DNA from: a virus
DNA length: 64,000 nt
Virus record (IMG/VR): IMGVR_UViG_3300036715_003261
Location: 40,692 to 104,691 of that record
Strand: one strand, 5' to 3'
A model generated the notes under the pieces. That model worked only from the letters and a program-made list of their open reading frames with translations. It was not told the origin of the DNA and ran no database searches. Within the stretch, counting starts at the first letter, position 1; the number at the start of each line of letters is the position of its first letter. The position numbers were made by a program, and so were the translations under genes. Of this stretch, positions 1-8,453 are shown piece after piece.

Positions 1-472
1 TGTTGAACCGGCTCACGTTGCGATACCCAGAACCCAGGGTCGCATACGCGCTCTCCATGTTGTTCTGTGTCTTCACGCCGCGCGTCAGTTCATCCCACTC
101 GCCCTTGAGTTGTTGTGCGAGTTGCGCGTAGAGCGCAGCCTTGTCAGAAATGCCGATCGGCGAGATGTCGCCATCTTGCACGGTCGCCTGGTTTCTGACC
201 TGCATGAACGACTCGCTCATGAGCAGAAAGCGGGTCGTGCCCACAAGCAGCAGATACCGTAGATGTGTAGGGAACGACGACGGCGTGAAGTTCGTCTGCG
301 GCGTCACCGTATTGAACGAACTCACCGTCATCTCGAGCGCCAGGTTCAGTTCTGCATCCGTGAACTGTACGTCATCCAACAAGATGTTGTTGTTCGCGTA
401 GTCGCGCATAAACATGCGGACTTGGTCTTTGGAGACCACTGTCGGCGTTGTGGGTGTGCCGACGATCGGCAT
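1..472 (-). CDS. Partial gene, possible neck or head-completion protein
   Basis: The gene is cut by the left edge; about 157 N-terminal residues are visible. Its ATG shares a base with the stop of the gene before it (TGATG), so the two are probably translated in a coupled way. The visible part looks soluble and largely helical, with no signal peptide and no motif I recognise. Its place a few genes after the major capsid gene suggests a neck or head-completion protein. That is inference from gene order only. Confidence 0.75.
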   Translation of the reverse strand, partial: MPIVGTPTTPTVVSKDQVRMFMRDYANNNILLDDVQFTDAELNLALEMTVSSFNTVTPQTNFTPSSFPTHLRYLLLVGTTRFLLMSESFMQVRNQATVQDGDISPIGISDKAALYAQLAQQLKGEWDELTRGVKTQNNMESAYATLGSGYRNVSRFN

Positions 473-978
473 CAGCGCACGTACGTCTTCTCGAGGCTGG
501 CCACGACCTGCGCGATTTGTGCGCCCGCAGTCGCCGTCGTCACGATCTGGATTGCTTGGTACGGCAGGAGGATCGTCTTGAAGCGCGCTTCGTCGAGCGC
601 GATGAAGCGCACGCCCGTCGATTGCTCGATGATGATCGACTCGCCCGCCAGGATAGCGGGCTGGTCATCGTTGATTTTCGTCGGATCGAGGTTCACGAGC
701 GACACGGTGATGTCCCCCGCAGCACCCAGGTCCACATGGATCTGGCTGCAGACCAGGGACTCGACGTTGTTCCAGAAGAACAGCCCCCCGCCGTCTGCTG
801 CGAGCGACGCGTACTTGTAGCAGCTGTTGCCGGGCTGCACGGGGCTGTCCGCGCGCACAGCACCTGCTTGCGGCAGTACCCCCGTGAACTTCTTCCCGGT
901 GGCGACCTGTTGTTGGATCGCCGTCGAGATGGACTGCGCGGTGCGCGACGTGACAACGGTGATCGAAGGGGAAGCCAT
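472..978 (-). CDS. Probable virion protein of unknown function
   Basis: The 168-residue product begins MASPSITVVTSRTAQSISTA. The ATG follows a GAGG ribosome-binding sequence at suitable spacing. It is rich in beta-branched residues, with short hydrophobic strands and no membrane segment, as expected of a beta-rich structural protein. It lies between the proline/glutamate-rich gene and the truncated gene at the window edge in the capsid operon. I do not recognise the family. A head-tail joining or minor capsid role is possible but rests on position alone. Confidence 0.8.
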   Translation of the reverse strand: MASPSITVVTSRTAQSISTAIQQQVATGKKFTGVLPQAGAVRADSPVQPGNSCYKYASLAADGGGLFFWNNVESLVCSQIHVDLGAAGDITVSLVNLDPTKINDDQPAILAGESIIIEQSTGVRFIALDEARFKTILLPYQAIQIVTTATAGAQIAQVVASLEKTYVR

Positions 979-1007
979 GGGGTGCCTCTATTGTAGCGGC
1001 TCGAGGA

Positions 1008-1433
1008 CTACTTGCGGGACTGGCGGGGCTTGGAGGACGCGGACGTCTCCGTCGGTGCAGGCACGGGCATGGGCTCGGGCACAGGCTCGGGCGCGGGTTC
1101 GGCTTCGATCTCAGGCTCAGGCTCGTCCTCGACAGGTTCGGGGGCGGGGGTGGGCGCAGACTCCACGGTCGCCGCGACGGCCACGTTCTCGACAGGCGTA
1201 CGGGGGACCTCGGTCGGCGCAGACGGTGCGCCCGTGTCAACCGCTTCCAGCGAGACCCAGCGCGCCTTCATCACACGCTCGACGATCTCGTGGCTTGCGG
1301 TCTCCTCGGAGATCTCACGCGAGTCTCCCTTCGTTCCCGCAGGCCGAAGCACGACGATGACGTCGAACACGTCGCGCATCGGCGTCAGATCGAGGGTGCT
1401 CGCTTGCGTGTTCTTGATGATCAGATTCGACAT
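1008..1433 (-). CDS. Virion-operon protein with Pro/Glu-rich C-terminal tail
   Basis: The 141-residue product starts at MSNLIIKNTQASTLDL. I chose this ATG over one 51 bases upstream because GGAGAA sits just before it. The first 70 or so residues look folded. From about residue 75 the chain is a low-complexity tail of Pro, Glu, Ala and Val ending in a basic stretch (KPRQSRK). The gene directly follows the major capsid gene and the hairpin at 1460-1498. A small capsid-associated protein is likely; the family is not recognised. Confidence 0.75.
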   Translation of the reverse strand: MSNLIIKNTQASTLDLTPMRDVFDVIVVLRPAGTKGDSREISEETASHEIVERVMKARWVSLEAVDTGAPSAPTEVPRTPVENVAVAATVESAPTPAPEPVEDEPEPEIEAEPAPEPVPEPMPVPAPTETSASSKPRQSRK

Positions 1434-1459
1434 GGTTCTCCAAGGGTGAAACGACGAAA

Positions 1460-1498
1460 GCCTTCTTCCTGAATCCCCGAACAAGGGAGGAAGAAGGC
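1460..1498 (-). terminator. Hairpin downstream of the major capsid gene
   Basis: A perfect 11-bp inverted repeat (GCCTTCTTCCT / AGGAAGAAGGC) has a 17-nt loop and lies between the capsid stop at 1528 and the next start at 1433. On the minus strand it is followed by TTTCGTCGTTT, a poor U-run. It could be a partial terminator or an mRNA-stabilising hairpin that raises capsid mRNA over the distal genes. Confidence 0.55.
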
Positions 1499-1527
1499 CT
1501 CAGCCTACCCTGGGGCAGGGATGTTGT

Positions 1528-2466
1528 TCAGGCGAACGGCAGGTCGATGCGCTGGGTCGCCAGCGTGTTGCCGATGCCGATGCCCGGCGCTGCGTAGCTC
1601 CAGAACTCGATGATGTCGGCTTCCTGCTTGATGTACAGGGTCGCATCCTGCAGGAGGAAGAACACGCCGAGGTAGTTCTGCGGCGCGAACACGTAGACCG
1701 AGCGGCGAGTCGAACCGGCGACGTCGTCGACGATCTCGCGCTTGATGGTCGAAACCACGGGGATGCCCCACAGCTTCTCCTCGGCCTCGATGCCCATGTC
1801 GTAGTGCCGCGACGCCACGTCGTTGCCGACGGAGGTCGCCGGCAGGTCGAGGGCCTCGTAGTACGTCGACTTCGACATCAGGAGCTTGCCGATCGGCTGG
1901 CGCCGGTTGACGAGGCCCTGGAAGCCGAGCTTGAACGCGCTCGAGTTGAACGCGCCCGCGAGGGTGCGTTGCGTCGCGAGGTTCAGCGCGATGATCGCGT
2001 TGATGGTGTCCAGGAACTTCTGGTCTTCCTGGTCCGCCATGTCCTTGACGGAGTTGTCCGACAGGATCTTGCGGATGTCGTTCTGATACGTCATCAGCTC
2101 GAACTTGTTCTTGGTGTACCGCTGCGACTCGGTCTTGCCGAAGTAGACCGAGAAGCGCTTGCCACGGAACCACGTACGCTGCGCCGTGCCGTTGAACGGC
2201 ACGAACGTGGCGACGGAGTCGGGCTCCTTCTCGACGATCTTCTTGGGCTGGTCGGTGTTCTCGTCACGGTCGATCTCGTCGTCCGCCAGCATGACGGGCT
2301 CGATGATCTCGCGTGCGAAGGACTCCTGACGGAGCTTCTGGCGAATGAACGCCGTACCCTCGGCCGCTGCCTCCTTCGTCCGCCCGTCTTCGACCTTGCG
2401 GACGAAGTTCGAGTTGATGAACTGATTAGAAACCTGCTGGGTCTGTGTCTTGTACGCTGCCGACAT
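1528..2466 (-). CDS. Major capsid protein, HK97-fold type
   Basis: The 312-residue product has the expected size and lies in the usual place after the protease and decoration genes. The N-terminal third is charged and helical, like a scaffold or delta-type region. The C-terminal half carries the signature seen in many HK97-fold capsids: a conserved 'GIPVV' strand, a 'VYVFAPQNYLGVFF' strand and a final 'FWSYAAPGIGIGN' segment. It would form the icosahedral shell. A strong hairpin follows the gene, as is common for the most highly expressed phage mRNA. No intein or truncation is seen. An encapsulin-like or other HK97-fold protein is less likely given the portal, terminase and protease nearby. 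Confidence 0.85.
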   Translation of the reverse strand: MSAAYKTQTQQVSNQFINSNFVRKVEDGRTKEAAAEGTAFIRQKLRQESFAREIIEPVMLADDEIDRDENTDQPKKIVEKEPDSVATFVPFNGTAQRTWFRGKRFSVYFGKTESQRYTKNKFELMTYQNDIRKILSDNSVKDMADQEDQKFLDTINAIIALNLATQRTLAGAFNSSAFKLGFQGLVNRRQPIGKLLMSKSTYYEALDLPATSVGNDVASRHYDMGIEAEEKLWGIPVVSTIKREIVDDVAGSTRRSVYVFAPQNYLGVFFLLQDATLYIKQEADIIEFWSYAAPGIGIGNTLATQRIDLPFA

Positions 2467-2493
2467 TGTGTGGTTCTCCTTGACCCAGGTGGA

Positions 2494-2958
2494 CTAGAAC
2501 GAGTTGGCGTCGCCGCCGGTGTAGAAGACGACGATCGTGCCGTCCGTCGCGGTGAGGTCCTGGAGAACCTCGCCGATGATCTGGTTGCCGGCGACAGCGG
2601 GCTGCCACTTGCCGGAGACGAACGTCAGCTTGACGCCCGGGGTGTACGTGCCCGCGTTGAAGTTCGCCGGGTCGAGCTTGAACTCTGCGTTCGAGCGGAG
2701 ACCGACGACCTTGTGGACGAACTGCGACGAGAAGTCGTCGTTGCCGGCGACCACGACCCAGGTCGCGACGGCGTTGGCGGCCGCGCGGTTCGGGGTGGAT
2801 GCAGCCTTGGCTGTGCCGTCGGTATCGACGAACACGACCGTGCCCAGAGGCAGGGCGTCGTCGGTGCCGGGCACCGTCTGCTTGATGGTGAAGGATTCGT
2901 CGATTGCACCTTCACGGGGCCAACCGCGCAGAACGTCGAACTTGCTGTTCAGGATCAT
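2494..2958 (-). CDS. Capsid decoration (cement) protein, probable
   Basis: The 154-residue product lies immediately upstream of the major capsid gene in the transcription direction. It is a small beta-rich protein with strands such as 'PLGTVVFVDTDGTA' and 'GVKLTFVSGKWQPAV', few charges and no membrane segment. Phages commonly encode a trimeric head-stabilising protein of this size directly before the capsid gene, and composition and position fit. No specific family motif can be confirmed by eye, so the call rests on context and general fold character. Confidence 0.6.
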   Translation of the reverse strand: MILNSKFDVLRGWPREGAIDESFTIKQTVPGTDDALPLGTVVFVDTDGTAKAASTPNRAAANAVATWVVVAGNDDFSSQFVHKVVGLRSNAEFKLDPANFNAGTYTPGVKLTFVSGKWQPAVAGNQIIGEVLQDLTATDGTIVVFYTGGDANSF

Positions 2959-2981
2959 CTGAGTCTGCCTCCGGGAATGCG

Positions 2982-3338
2982 CTACGAGGAAACGATCCAG
3001 CTGACGAATCGTTCGTCCGCCGCATCAGCTGCTTGCTTGGGGGTCTTGGGTTGGAGATCGTCGTCGGCCGAAACGCCGCCGCCGAGGGGAGTGACGACGC
3101 CGGCTTGCTTGGAGAGCAAGTCCTCGACCACATCGAGAGTCGCGTCGTCGGCCTTCGCGAGCTTCTGCCGGGCGATGTCCGGCAGCTCTTCTCCGTGTGC
3201 CACGGCGTGTGCCGTGGCGATCTTGTCGAGACGCACCTGACGTGCGGCTGCGACCGATGAGGTCTTCTCAGTCTCGACCTGGTCGACATAGTCGGCCATG
3301 GCATCGAAGACCGCCGCGAGCTTGGTGTGATCAACCAC
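2982..3338 (-). CDS. Small helical virion-operon protein
   Basis: The 118-residue product starts at a GTG that overlaps the end of the preceding 51-residue gene. The N-terminal half is helical and charged (VDHTKLAAVFDAMADYVDQV). A glycine-containing turn and a Lys/Ala-rich second half follow. There is no membrane segment. It sits just upstream of the decoration gene, so a scaffold or internal head protein is plausible. Not recognised. Confidence 0.7.
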   Translation of the reverse strand: MVDHTKLAAVFDAMADYVDQVETEKTSSVAAARQVRLDKIATAHAVAHGEELPDIARQKLAKADDATLDVVEDLLSKQAGVVTPLGGGVSADDDLQPKTPKQAADAADERFVSWIVSS

Positions 3339-3486
3339 GAGCGCCTCCGAGCTTGGAACGCAGCATGCCGAAACCCGTCGCTGCGACGAGCACGCTGGCC
3401 GCCTTGATCTTGCGGTCTTCGGCTTGCTTCAAGCCCTGCGCACGCAGGTCACTTGCGATCGTACGAAGCATCTCGGATTCCTTCAC
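3331..3486 (-). CDS. Very small basic virion-operon protein
   Basis: This is a 51-residue gene starting at a GTG that overlaps the previous stop (GTGA) and ending in a TGA that overlaps the next start region. The translation begins VKESEMLRTIASDLRAQGLK and ends GGARG. It fills a stretch that would otherwise be empty between two tightly packed genes. An amphipathic helix is followed by an Ala/Val/Gly hydrophobic patch (AASVLVAATGFGML). Function unknown; a head-internal or ejected peptide is possible. Confidence 0.6.
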   Translation of the reverse strand: MKESEMLRTIASDLRAQGLKQAEDRKIKAASVLVAATGFGMLRSKLGGARG

Positions 3487-3698
3487 AGGGCCCCCATGAG
3501 ATCATCGTACGACACGTCGCTCGATGCGGTACGAACTTCGTCGGCGAGGGCGCGCAGACCGCGCGCCGTCTCGGTCTTGGGTTGTGCCGCTGCGACTTTG
3601 ATCGCATGCGTCTCGGCCGTCTTGCGATGGGACGCGGCGTTCGCTTCCGCGAGCACCTCGTCCACGACGAGCGATAGGTGTTGATGCGTGCGGTTCAC
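3483..3698 (-). CDS. Small helical virion-operon protein
   Basis: The 71-residue helical product (MNRTHQHLSLVVDEVLAEAN) overlaps both neighbours by four bases. It is rich in Ala, Lys and Thr with repeated 'KTAE' and 'KVAA' type segments, similar in composition to the other short proteins of this operon. No cysteine pairs or membrane segments are seen. Unknown function; probably a head-internal component. Confidence 0.65.
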   Translation of the reverse strand: MNRTHQHLSLVVDEVLAEANAASHRKTAETHAIKVAAAQPKTETARGLRALADEVRTASSDVSYDDLMGAL

Positions 3699-3967
3699 GG
3701 CGCGCCTCGATGCATCACGGCGTGCAGCGCGTCGATGATCTGCGGCCCGGCCATGCCAGTCGCAATCCCTGCGCCGAAGCCTGTGTTCTTGGCGCGTTCG
3801 CGCGCGGCTTCGTCATGGGCATGCATGAGGCCGGCGCCAAGGGCACCGCCGCCAAGCAACGCACCACCACCAAGCAACGCCTTGACGAGCGCGGGATCCG
3901 CGGCCGTCTTCGCTTCCGCTGCCTGCTTGAGGCGAGCGAGCGCGTCGATGTGAACCACGTCAGCCAT
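3695..3967 (-). CDS. Small glycine-zipper protein
   Basis: The 90-residue product starts MADVVHIDALARLKQAAEAK, which resembles the A-x-x-x-G-x-x-DAL-x-RF motif shared by other genes of this operon. Residues 33-48 form a glycine-zipper (ALLGGGALLGGGALGAG), a pattern found in membrane-inserting or oligomerising segments. It overlaps its downstream neighbour by four bases. A virion protein ejected into the host envelope is one reading; a scaffold peptide is another. Confidence 0.65.
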   Translation of the reverse strand: MADVVHIDALARLKQAAEAKTAADPALVKALLGGGALLGGGALGAGLMHAHDEAARERAKNTGFGAGIATGMAGPQIIDALHAVMHRGAP

Positions 3968-3970
3968 GGC

Positions 3971-4543
3971 TCAGCGAGCGCCCTCGATCAGCTGAAGAGT
4001 GTCACGGAAGCCGGCGACGAAGGACTCGCTCGCCACCTTGTGGATCTGCTCGACCGTGTCGTTCCAGCCCTTGGCGTACGCCGACTCGGCCAGCTTTTCG
4101 AGCTGACCCATCGTGGACGTGTAGCCGAGGGTGGCCGCTTCCTTCACGAGGTCCGGGTTCTCGGCAGCGAACTTCTCGAAGTCCGATGACCCTCCTGCGA
4201 CTGCGGCGGTCTTCGCGAGGGGCGCGGCCTTGTCGGCCGCCTCCTTGTACTGAGACGCGCGAGCCATGAAGCCGTCGCACATGGCGGCGCCATAGAGCTG
4301 CGCCTCCTTGGCGAGGGCCTCGTGCTCGGCCTTGCTCAGGTCAGCCGCGATCTTGGTGAGGTCTTCGATCGGCGAAGTCTGGCTCGCGGTCTTGGACTGC
4401 ACCGCCGGAGCGGTCGCTTCCTTGAGCGCTTGCTTCAGACGCTCGCCGGCGTCTGTGGTTGGAGACGCAGATCCGGTGGGCGCAGACGCGCTCGCGGTCT
4501 TCTCGCCGCCTTTGATCATCCCGAGTGCGTTTGAGAGCTTCAT
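3971..4543 (-). CDS. Helical internal virion protein with repeated G-x-x-D motifs
   Basis: The 190-residue product is almost entirely helical and rich in Ala, Lys and Glu. The C-terminal third holds tandem versions of a short helix (AYAKGWNDTVEQIHKVA and SFVAGFRDTLQLI) that look like the motif at the ends of other proteins in this operon. It is the first gene after the protease gene and has its own promoter-like element at 4570-4575. A scaffold or internal core protein cleaved by the neighbouring protease would fit. Family not recognised. Confidence 0.7.
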   Translation of the reverse strand: MKLSNALGMIKGGEKTASASAPTGSASPTTDAGERLKQALKEATAPAVQSKTASQTSPIEDLTKIAADLSKAEHEALAKEAQLYGAAMCDGFMARASQYKEAADKAAPLAKTAAVAGGSSDFEKFAAENPDLVKEAATLGYTSTMGQLEKLAESAYAKGWNDTVEQIHKVASESFVAGFRDTLQLIEGAR

Positions 4544-4569
4544 GGATTGCCGTCTCCGTTACGGTGAAA

Positions 4570-4598
4570 ATGATAGTGGGCCGTGCGCGGAAAAACAA
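4570..4598 (-). promoter_or_regulatory. Putative promoter for the 4543 gene
   Basis: On the minus strand TTGTTT (4593-4598) and TATCAT (4570-4575) are 17 bases apart in the 57-bp gap before the ATG at 4543. The -10 hexamer is preceded by CAC and followed by TTTC, as in other CTATMAT elements of this window. Confidence 0.5.
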
Positions 4599-4600
4599 AT

Positions 4601-7438
4601 TCAAGTCAAGACGATGGAACCGAGAGCTTCCGCCACCTGATCCAAAGTTGCCAGGGACGAGATCTTGATACTCGAGAAATCGAACCCGCGCGCCTTCGGT
4701 TGCGCGCATTCGATGAGATGGACGATCGCTGCTTGCGACGCAGTCTTTGCTGACAGCTCGGTGATGTCGGGGATGTCGTAGCCTTCGTCAGTGCGCATCG
4801 TTCCACCTGGGCGCTTGCCCAGCGTTGCTGCACCGAGAGCCGTCGTACCGACGGCAAGCGGCACCTTGAACTTGCGCATCCACGGGAACGCGGTGAGCGC
4901 CTTGTAGCCGCCCAACAGCAAACCCGTTCCACCGAGAACCTTGCCGACATGCGCACGCGTGACCGCGTCTTGTGCATCGATCGCAGCACCGCGTGTGGTG
5001 TCACCGTACGGCGTGTGTAGCACGTCCGTCGTCGGCGCCGCATCAGGACGAAGACCGATGCCCTCGGGCACGAGCCGTCGGTAGAGCATCTCGCCAGCGT
5101 ACGCGCGCTTCTCGCGAACGTTCGCGAAGAACGGCATCAAGGTGTTCGCGATCTTCGACGACTCGAGCGCGCTACTCTCGATCAGCTCGTCCAGAATCTC
5201 TGGACGGTCAGCGAATATGTTGAGCGACCAACGCGCGGCTGCAGCCACCTTGGCAAGCGTGTACGGAGACAGCTGCAATATCTGACCGGCAAGCTTGGTA
5301 GATGCAAGCGCAATGAACTCGGCGTCCTTGAAGACAACGCCGTTGGTCGCTGCAGCGCTGAGCACTTCACCAAGTGGGTACATGAGCAGCTGGTTTGTGT
5401 TGATGTTCTCGGACGACGCGAGCTTGGGGCCTGCGTGATCACGGAACTTCACGATGAACGACCGCTCGTCAGGCGTGAGCGTGCTCGAGGCGAGAGGCTC
5501 GGCGCGGATCACCTTGTCGATGTCGGAGAGTTTTTGCGATGCACCACTCTTGAGCGCGAGACGCTCCGCGATCGCTCCAAGCTCTGCGGAGAGCCGTACC
5601 TCGTGAACGTAGGCGACCTTCTTGAGCGTGTAGCCGGTGCGATCGGCGGGACGGAACACGCGCGAGATGTCGAAGAAGTCGGGCGAGGGGTTGTGGACGT
5701 AGTCCTTGAACCCGTTCTCGTCGACCTGGTTCATCGCGAACTTCACGTGATCGCAGTAGTCCGCGCGCGTGGGCGCTTCGTTGCCACAACGGGCGCAGAC
5801 ATCGCGCTTGATGCGACAGTTGTGAACCGCTAGCCCCTCGATGAGGTAGCTCTCGTCTTCCTCGACCTCTAGATTGTAGACGTCCGTCTCCATGTAACGC
5901 GCGTCGATCTCGCGGATGGGGGTGCAAACGTACTCGTCGACGATTTTCCGGCTTTCCTTCTTGGCCAGGACTTCGTGCGCCACCACCTTGGCGCAGACCC
6001 CTCGCAGTCGATGGGCCCATTGTGCGCCGATGTGGACGACCCATTCGTACGTGTCTGTCGCGCTGAAGCCGCTGCCCGCTTTGTGGGTGAGTTGATTGCA
6101 CGAGGCGAGGATGCCCAAACGCGGCAACATGCGCGTCCACTGCGCGGCGAGCGCGTCCGACGCCGTTGAAATCTTGAGCCACCCGTCACGTCCGCACCCG
6201 TCGCCGTTGGCGTACGCGCCGAACATCTCGCGCTGCATCGCCGTGTTCCACTGCATTGCCGCCGGTGACAACTGCTTGGTCTTCGCCAAGGCGCTGCCGT
6301 GCGTGTAACACAGGGCCGCAAGACGATCGTCACAGACCAGAATGCCGCGCGCCTCGGACGTGTTCTTGCGTTCGAACGTCCAGGGCGCGTTTCGTGTTCC
6401 GAACTCGGCGCACAGCGCAGCAATCTCGCCGTGGACCGCGTCGTCCTTGTGCGTTGTCAGCTCGATGGCGTAGGGCGCGCCGTCGCGCCAGATGATGTGA
6501 CCTTCGGCAAGGTAGTAGCCGAACAGGCGTGCGAACGCGCGGGTCAGGTACTCGGGCGACGTCTCTGTCCGATCGATGGGTGCAAGCAGGAGCTGGTCAT
6601 CGAGACAGTTCGCGTGCGTCCAATCACCCTGCACCTTGGCATCGTCCCGCCACTTCCACTTCGCGCCCCCAGGCTGAAAACGCTTGACGCTCTCGAGCGG
6701 CGTCGCGAAGAACGGATGTTCTTCGGTTGCGTTAATCTCCGGATGCGCTTCCGCACGGATCGTGTAGACGTTCCCGCGATACGGACGCTTGTGTGTCTCG
6801 AGTACGCGACGCACACGTCCCCGGTGCGTGACTACCTCGTCACCGACCAGCACGTCTTCGATGCACTTCTGGGTGCCGTCGGCCATCGTGACCTTGGCCC
6901 CCGCGAGGAAACAGCCCATGGATACAGGCACGAACTCACCGTCGCTGGCGCGCTTGACCCACTCGGGGTCCTTGTCGTTGTCGACCGAGACGAGCAGCTC
7001 CACGCGGTGCATGCGCGGGTTCCAGAACGCCTTCTTGACCACGCCGGACGCTTTGGACGGATCTCGGTTCACGTGGTGCTTGAAAGCGTGGGCAGGGTTC
7101 TTCTCGAACGACGCGTAGTGCTCGGTCAGCTCTTCACCGGGCGGCACGAACCAGCGGCGATCGACAGACGCGATCTTGCCACGCGCGGGAACAGGGAACT
7201 CGGGGAACCCGTCACCGTTGCGGTTCGGGCCGTAGGTCTCTTCGGCGCCGAGAGCGTTGAGAAGGAGCGACGTCTTGCCCGGTTCGGGCGCGACCGCCTT
7301 GATGTAGTCGAGCGCCTCGGACGCGTACTTCGTGATGCGGCTGGTGTCGACGCTGCGCCCGTTGTTCCAGGTGAGCACGGTCTGCACTGTCGGCTCTCCC
7401 GTCGGGAAGTAGTCGTCCAGCTCGATGATCTTCTTCAC
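4601..7438 (-). CDS. Putative prohead maturation protease interrupted by an intein
   Basis: The 945-residue precursor contains a 365-residue intein, leaving a 580-residue product. The N-extein carries 'PNRNGDGF' (71-78), 'FKHHVNRDP' (119-127), 'VELLVSVD' (146-153) and 'VPVSMG' (170-175). This order of an NxNGD segment, a His in a HHxNxD segment and a Ser in a VSMG segment matches putative head-maturation serine proteases of many phages, where His and Ser would be catalytic. After the intein a Cys-rich knot follows (C541, then CxxC at about 547-550 and a further Cys), possibly metal-binding. The roughly 250-residue C-terminal extension, with a hydrophobic segment 'VLGGTGLLLGGYKAL', is unusual and might be scaffold-like. 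The gene overlaps the upstream gene by four bases and precedes the capsid genes. The protease call is inference from motif order and context. Confidence 0.65.
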   Translation of the reverse strand: MKKIIELDDYFPTGEPTVQTVLTWNNGRSVDTSRITKYASEALDYIKAVAPEPGKTSLLLNALGAEETYGPNRNGDGFPEFPVPARGKIASVDRRWFVPPGEELTEHYASFEKNPAHAFKHHVNRDPSKASGVVKKAFWNPRMHRVELLVSVDNDKDPEWVKRASDGEFVPVSMGCFLAGAKVTMADGTQKCIEDVLVGDEVVTHRGRVRRVLETHKRPYRGNVYTIRAEAHPEINATEEHPFFATPLESVKRFQPGGAKWKWRDDAKVQGDWTHANCLDDQLLLAPIDRTETSPEYLTRAFARLFGYYLAEGHIIWRDGAPYAIELTTHKDDAVHGEIAALCAEFGTRNAPWTFERKNTSEARGILVCDDRLAALCYTHGSALAKTKQLSPAAMQWNTAMQREMFGAYANGDGCGRDGWLKISTASDALAAQWTRMLPRLGILASCNQLTHKAGSGFSATDTYEWVVHIGAQWAHRLRGVCAKVVAHEVLAKKESRKIVDEYVCTPIREIDARYMETDVYNLEVEEDESYLIEGLAVHNCRIKRDVCARCGNEAPTRADYCDHVKFAMNQVDENGFKDYVHNPSPDFFDISRVFRPADRTGYTLKKVAYVHEVRLSAELGAIAERLALKSGASQKLSDIDKVIRAEPLASSTLTPDERSFIVKFRDHAGPKLASSENINTNQLLMYPLGEVLSAAATNGVVFKDAEFIALASTKLAGQILQLSPYTLAKVAAAARWSLNIFADRPEILDELIESSALESSKIANTLMPFFANVREKRAYAGEMLYRRLVPEGIGLRPDAAPTTDVLHTPYGDTTRGAAIDAQDAVTRAHVGKVLGGTGLLLGGYKALTAFPWMRKFKVPLAVGTTALGAATLGKRPGGTMRTDEGYDIPDITELSAKTASQAAIVHLIECAQPKARGFDFSSIKISSLATLDQVAEALGSIVLT
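5819..6913 (-). mobile_element. Intein with LAGLIDADG endonuclease in the putative protease
   Basis: The 365-residue intein occupies precursor residues 176-540. It begins with Cys (CFLAGAKVTMADG, block A) and has a block-B-like 'EEHPFFAT'. Endonuclease motifs 'LFGYYLAEGH' (intein 130-139) and 'MFGAYANGDG' (230-239) follow. It ends with block F/G 'VYNLEVEEDESYLIEGLAVHN' residues and +1 Cys541. All splicing residues (C1, penultimate His, terminal Asn, C+1) are present, so it should splice. It sits directly after the VSMG segment that probably holds the catalytic serine, a typical choice of a conserved site. Confidence 0.9.
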
Positions 7439-8004
7439 GGCAGAAGGCTCCGCAGTAGGCTGGTCGCATCGCTGCGATGGCGAACGAGCTGGACGAGCAT
7501 CGCGTGCTTGAGGCTTGGGTCGTCGAGCAGATAGCAGCCGTCTTCAAGCACGTCATCGACCATGATCGCAGCCGCGAGCTTCTGCGCCGTCGTCGTGGCT
7601 GGCGACATTCCCGTGTCTACCATCGACCCCAGGCCGCTCGATTGCGACGGCTTGGGGCCTCCACGAAAGATGTCACCGAGGGCCTGCATGCTTCCGACAC
7701 CGGCGGCTGTCAGAAGCGCCTGGTTGCGTGCGTCACGTAGAACGTCGGCGCTGTGGCGCTTTGCATCGCCGAGCATCATGTGTCCGACGCCAAGCGCAGG
7801 CACGCCGAGACCGACACCCCATCCCAACCCCTTCTGCAACGCAGAGAGCGCCGCGGGGTCGAACGCTGCACGCTTGAACAACCCGAACGCGGCGAAGTCC
7901 GCCATCGCGAGCTTCTCACGCAGCGTGGCGCTTGCAGGACGCGCGGACGCGATCTTCTCGGCGAGGAAGACCGACGTCTCGAGGGCTTGTGTGAAGGGTG
8001 TCAT
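7435..8004 (-). CDS. Virion-operon protein with hydrophobic glycine-rich segment
   Basis: The 189-residue product overlaps the protease gene by four bases. It starts MTPFTQALETSVFLAEKIAS, continues with a 'FAAFGLFKRAAFDPAAL' helix and then has a hydrophobic Gly-rich stretch (GLGWGVGLGVPALGVGHMML, about residues 60-80) that could insert in a membrane. The C-terminal part is helical. Together with its neighbours it belongs to a run of glycine-zipper proteins. It may be an ejected virion protein; not recognised. Confidence 0.65.
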   Translation of the reverse strand: MTPFTQALETSVFLAEKIASARPASATLREKLAMADFAAFGLFKRAAFDPAALSALQKGLGWGVGLGVPALGVGHMMLGDAKRHSADVLRDARNQALLTAAGVGSMQALGDIFRGGPKPSQSSGLGSMVDTGMSPATTTAQKLAAAIMVDDVLEDGCYLLDDPSLKHAMLVQLVRHRSDATSLLRSLLP

Positions 8005-8006
8005 GA

Positions 8007-8453
8007 TCAGCGAAGCGCTTGCGCGACTCCCTGGCTGAGTTCCGGCGGGAGGCCGTGCATCCCAGAAGCGATGCCGGTCAGGCCGCCGAGCAGAGCGCCG
8101 AGAGCGCCCGCGGGGACCGCGCTCTTCTGCTGCTCGTACGGATCGCTCGACAGGAAGTGCGGTGCCATGCCGATGCCTGCACCGGCAGCAGCCGGCATCG
8201 CGGCACGGCGAAGCAGCGCCATGAGCGCGGGGCTCTCGGCGATCTTCTCGTTGGTGAGCGTGGCGTACGCGGCGATGCCATCTGCGATTGCGCGCGCTTC
8301 CTTGCGACGCACGAAGGCCTTCATGCCGATCGTCGCGACGGCTTCCTTGATCGTCAGCTCGGGAACGCCGAGCATCGCGCCGGCGACCTTGTGGAGGCCG
8401 AGGTCACGGACGGCGGAGGTGACGTGCGGAGGGATGAGGTCATCGAGGGTCAC
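8007..8453 (-). CDS. Virion-operon protein with glycine zipper
   Basis: The 148-residue product lies between two similar genes, with two bases separating it from the next and a four-base overlap upstream. The first 80 residues are helical with Lys/Arg. The last 50 contain 'AAMPAAAGAGIGMAPHF' and 'GALGALLGGLTGIASG', glycine-zipper segments of the kind found in membrane-associated proteins. There is no signal peptide. Unknown function; candidate ejection protein. Confidence 0.65.
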   Translation of the reverse strand: MTLDDLIPPHVTSAVRDLGLHKVAGAMLGVPELTIKEAVATIGMKAFVRRKEARAIADGIAAYATLTNEKIAESPALMALLRRAAMPAAAGAGIGMAPHFLSSDPYEQQKSAVPAGALGALLGGLTGIASGMHGLPPELSQGVAQALR

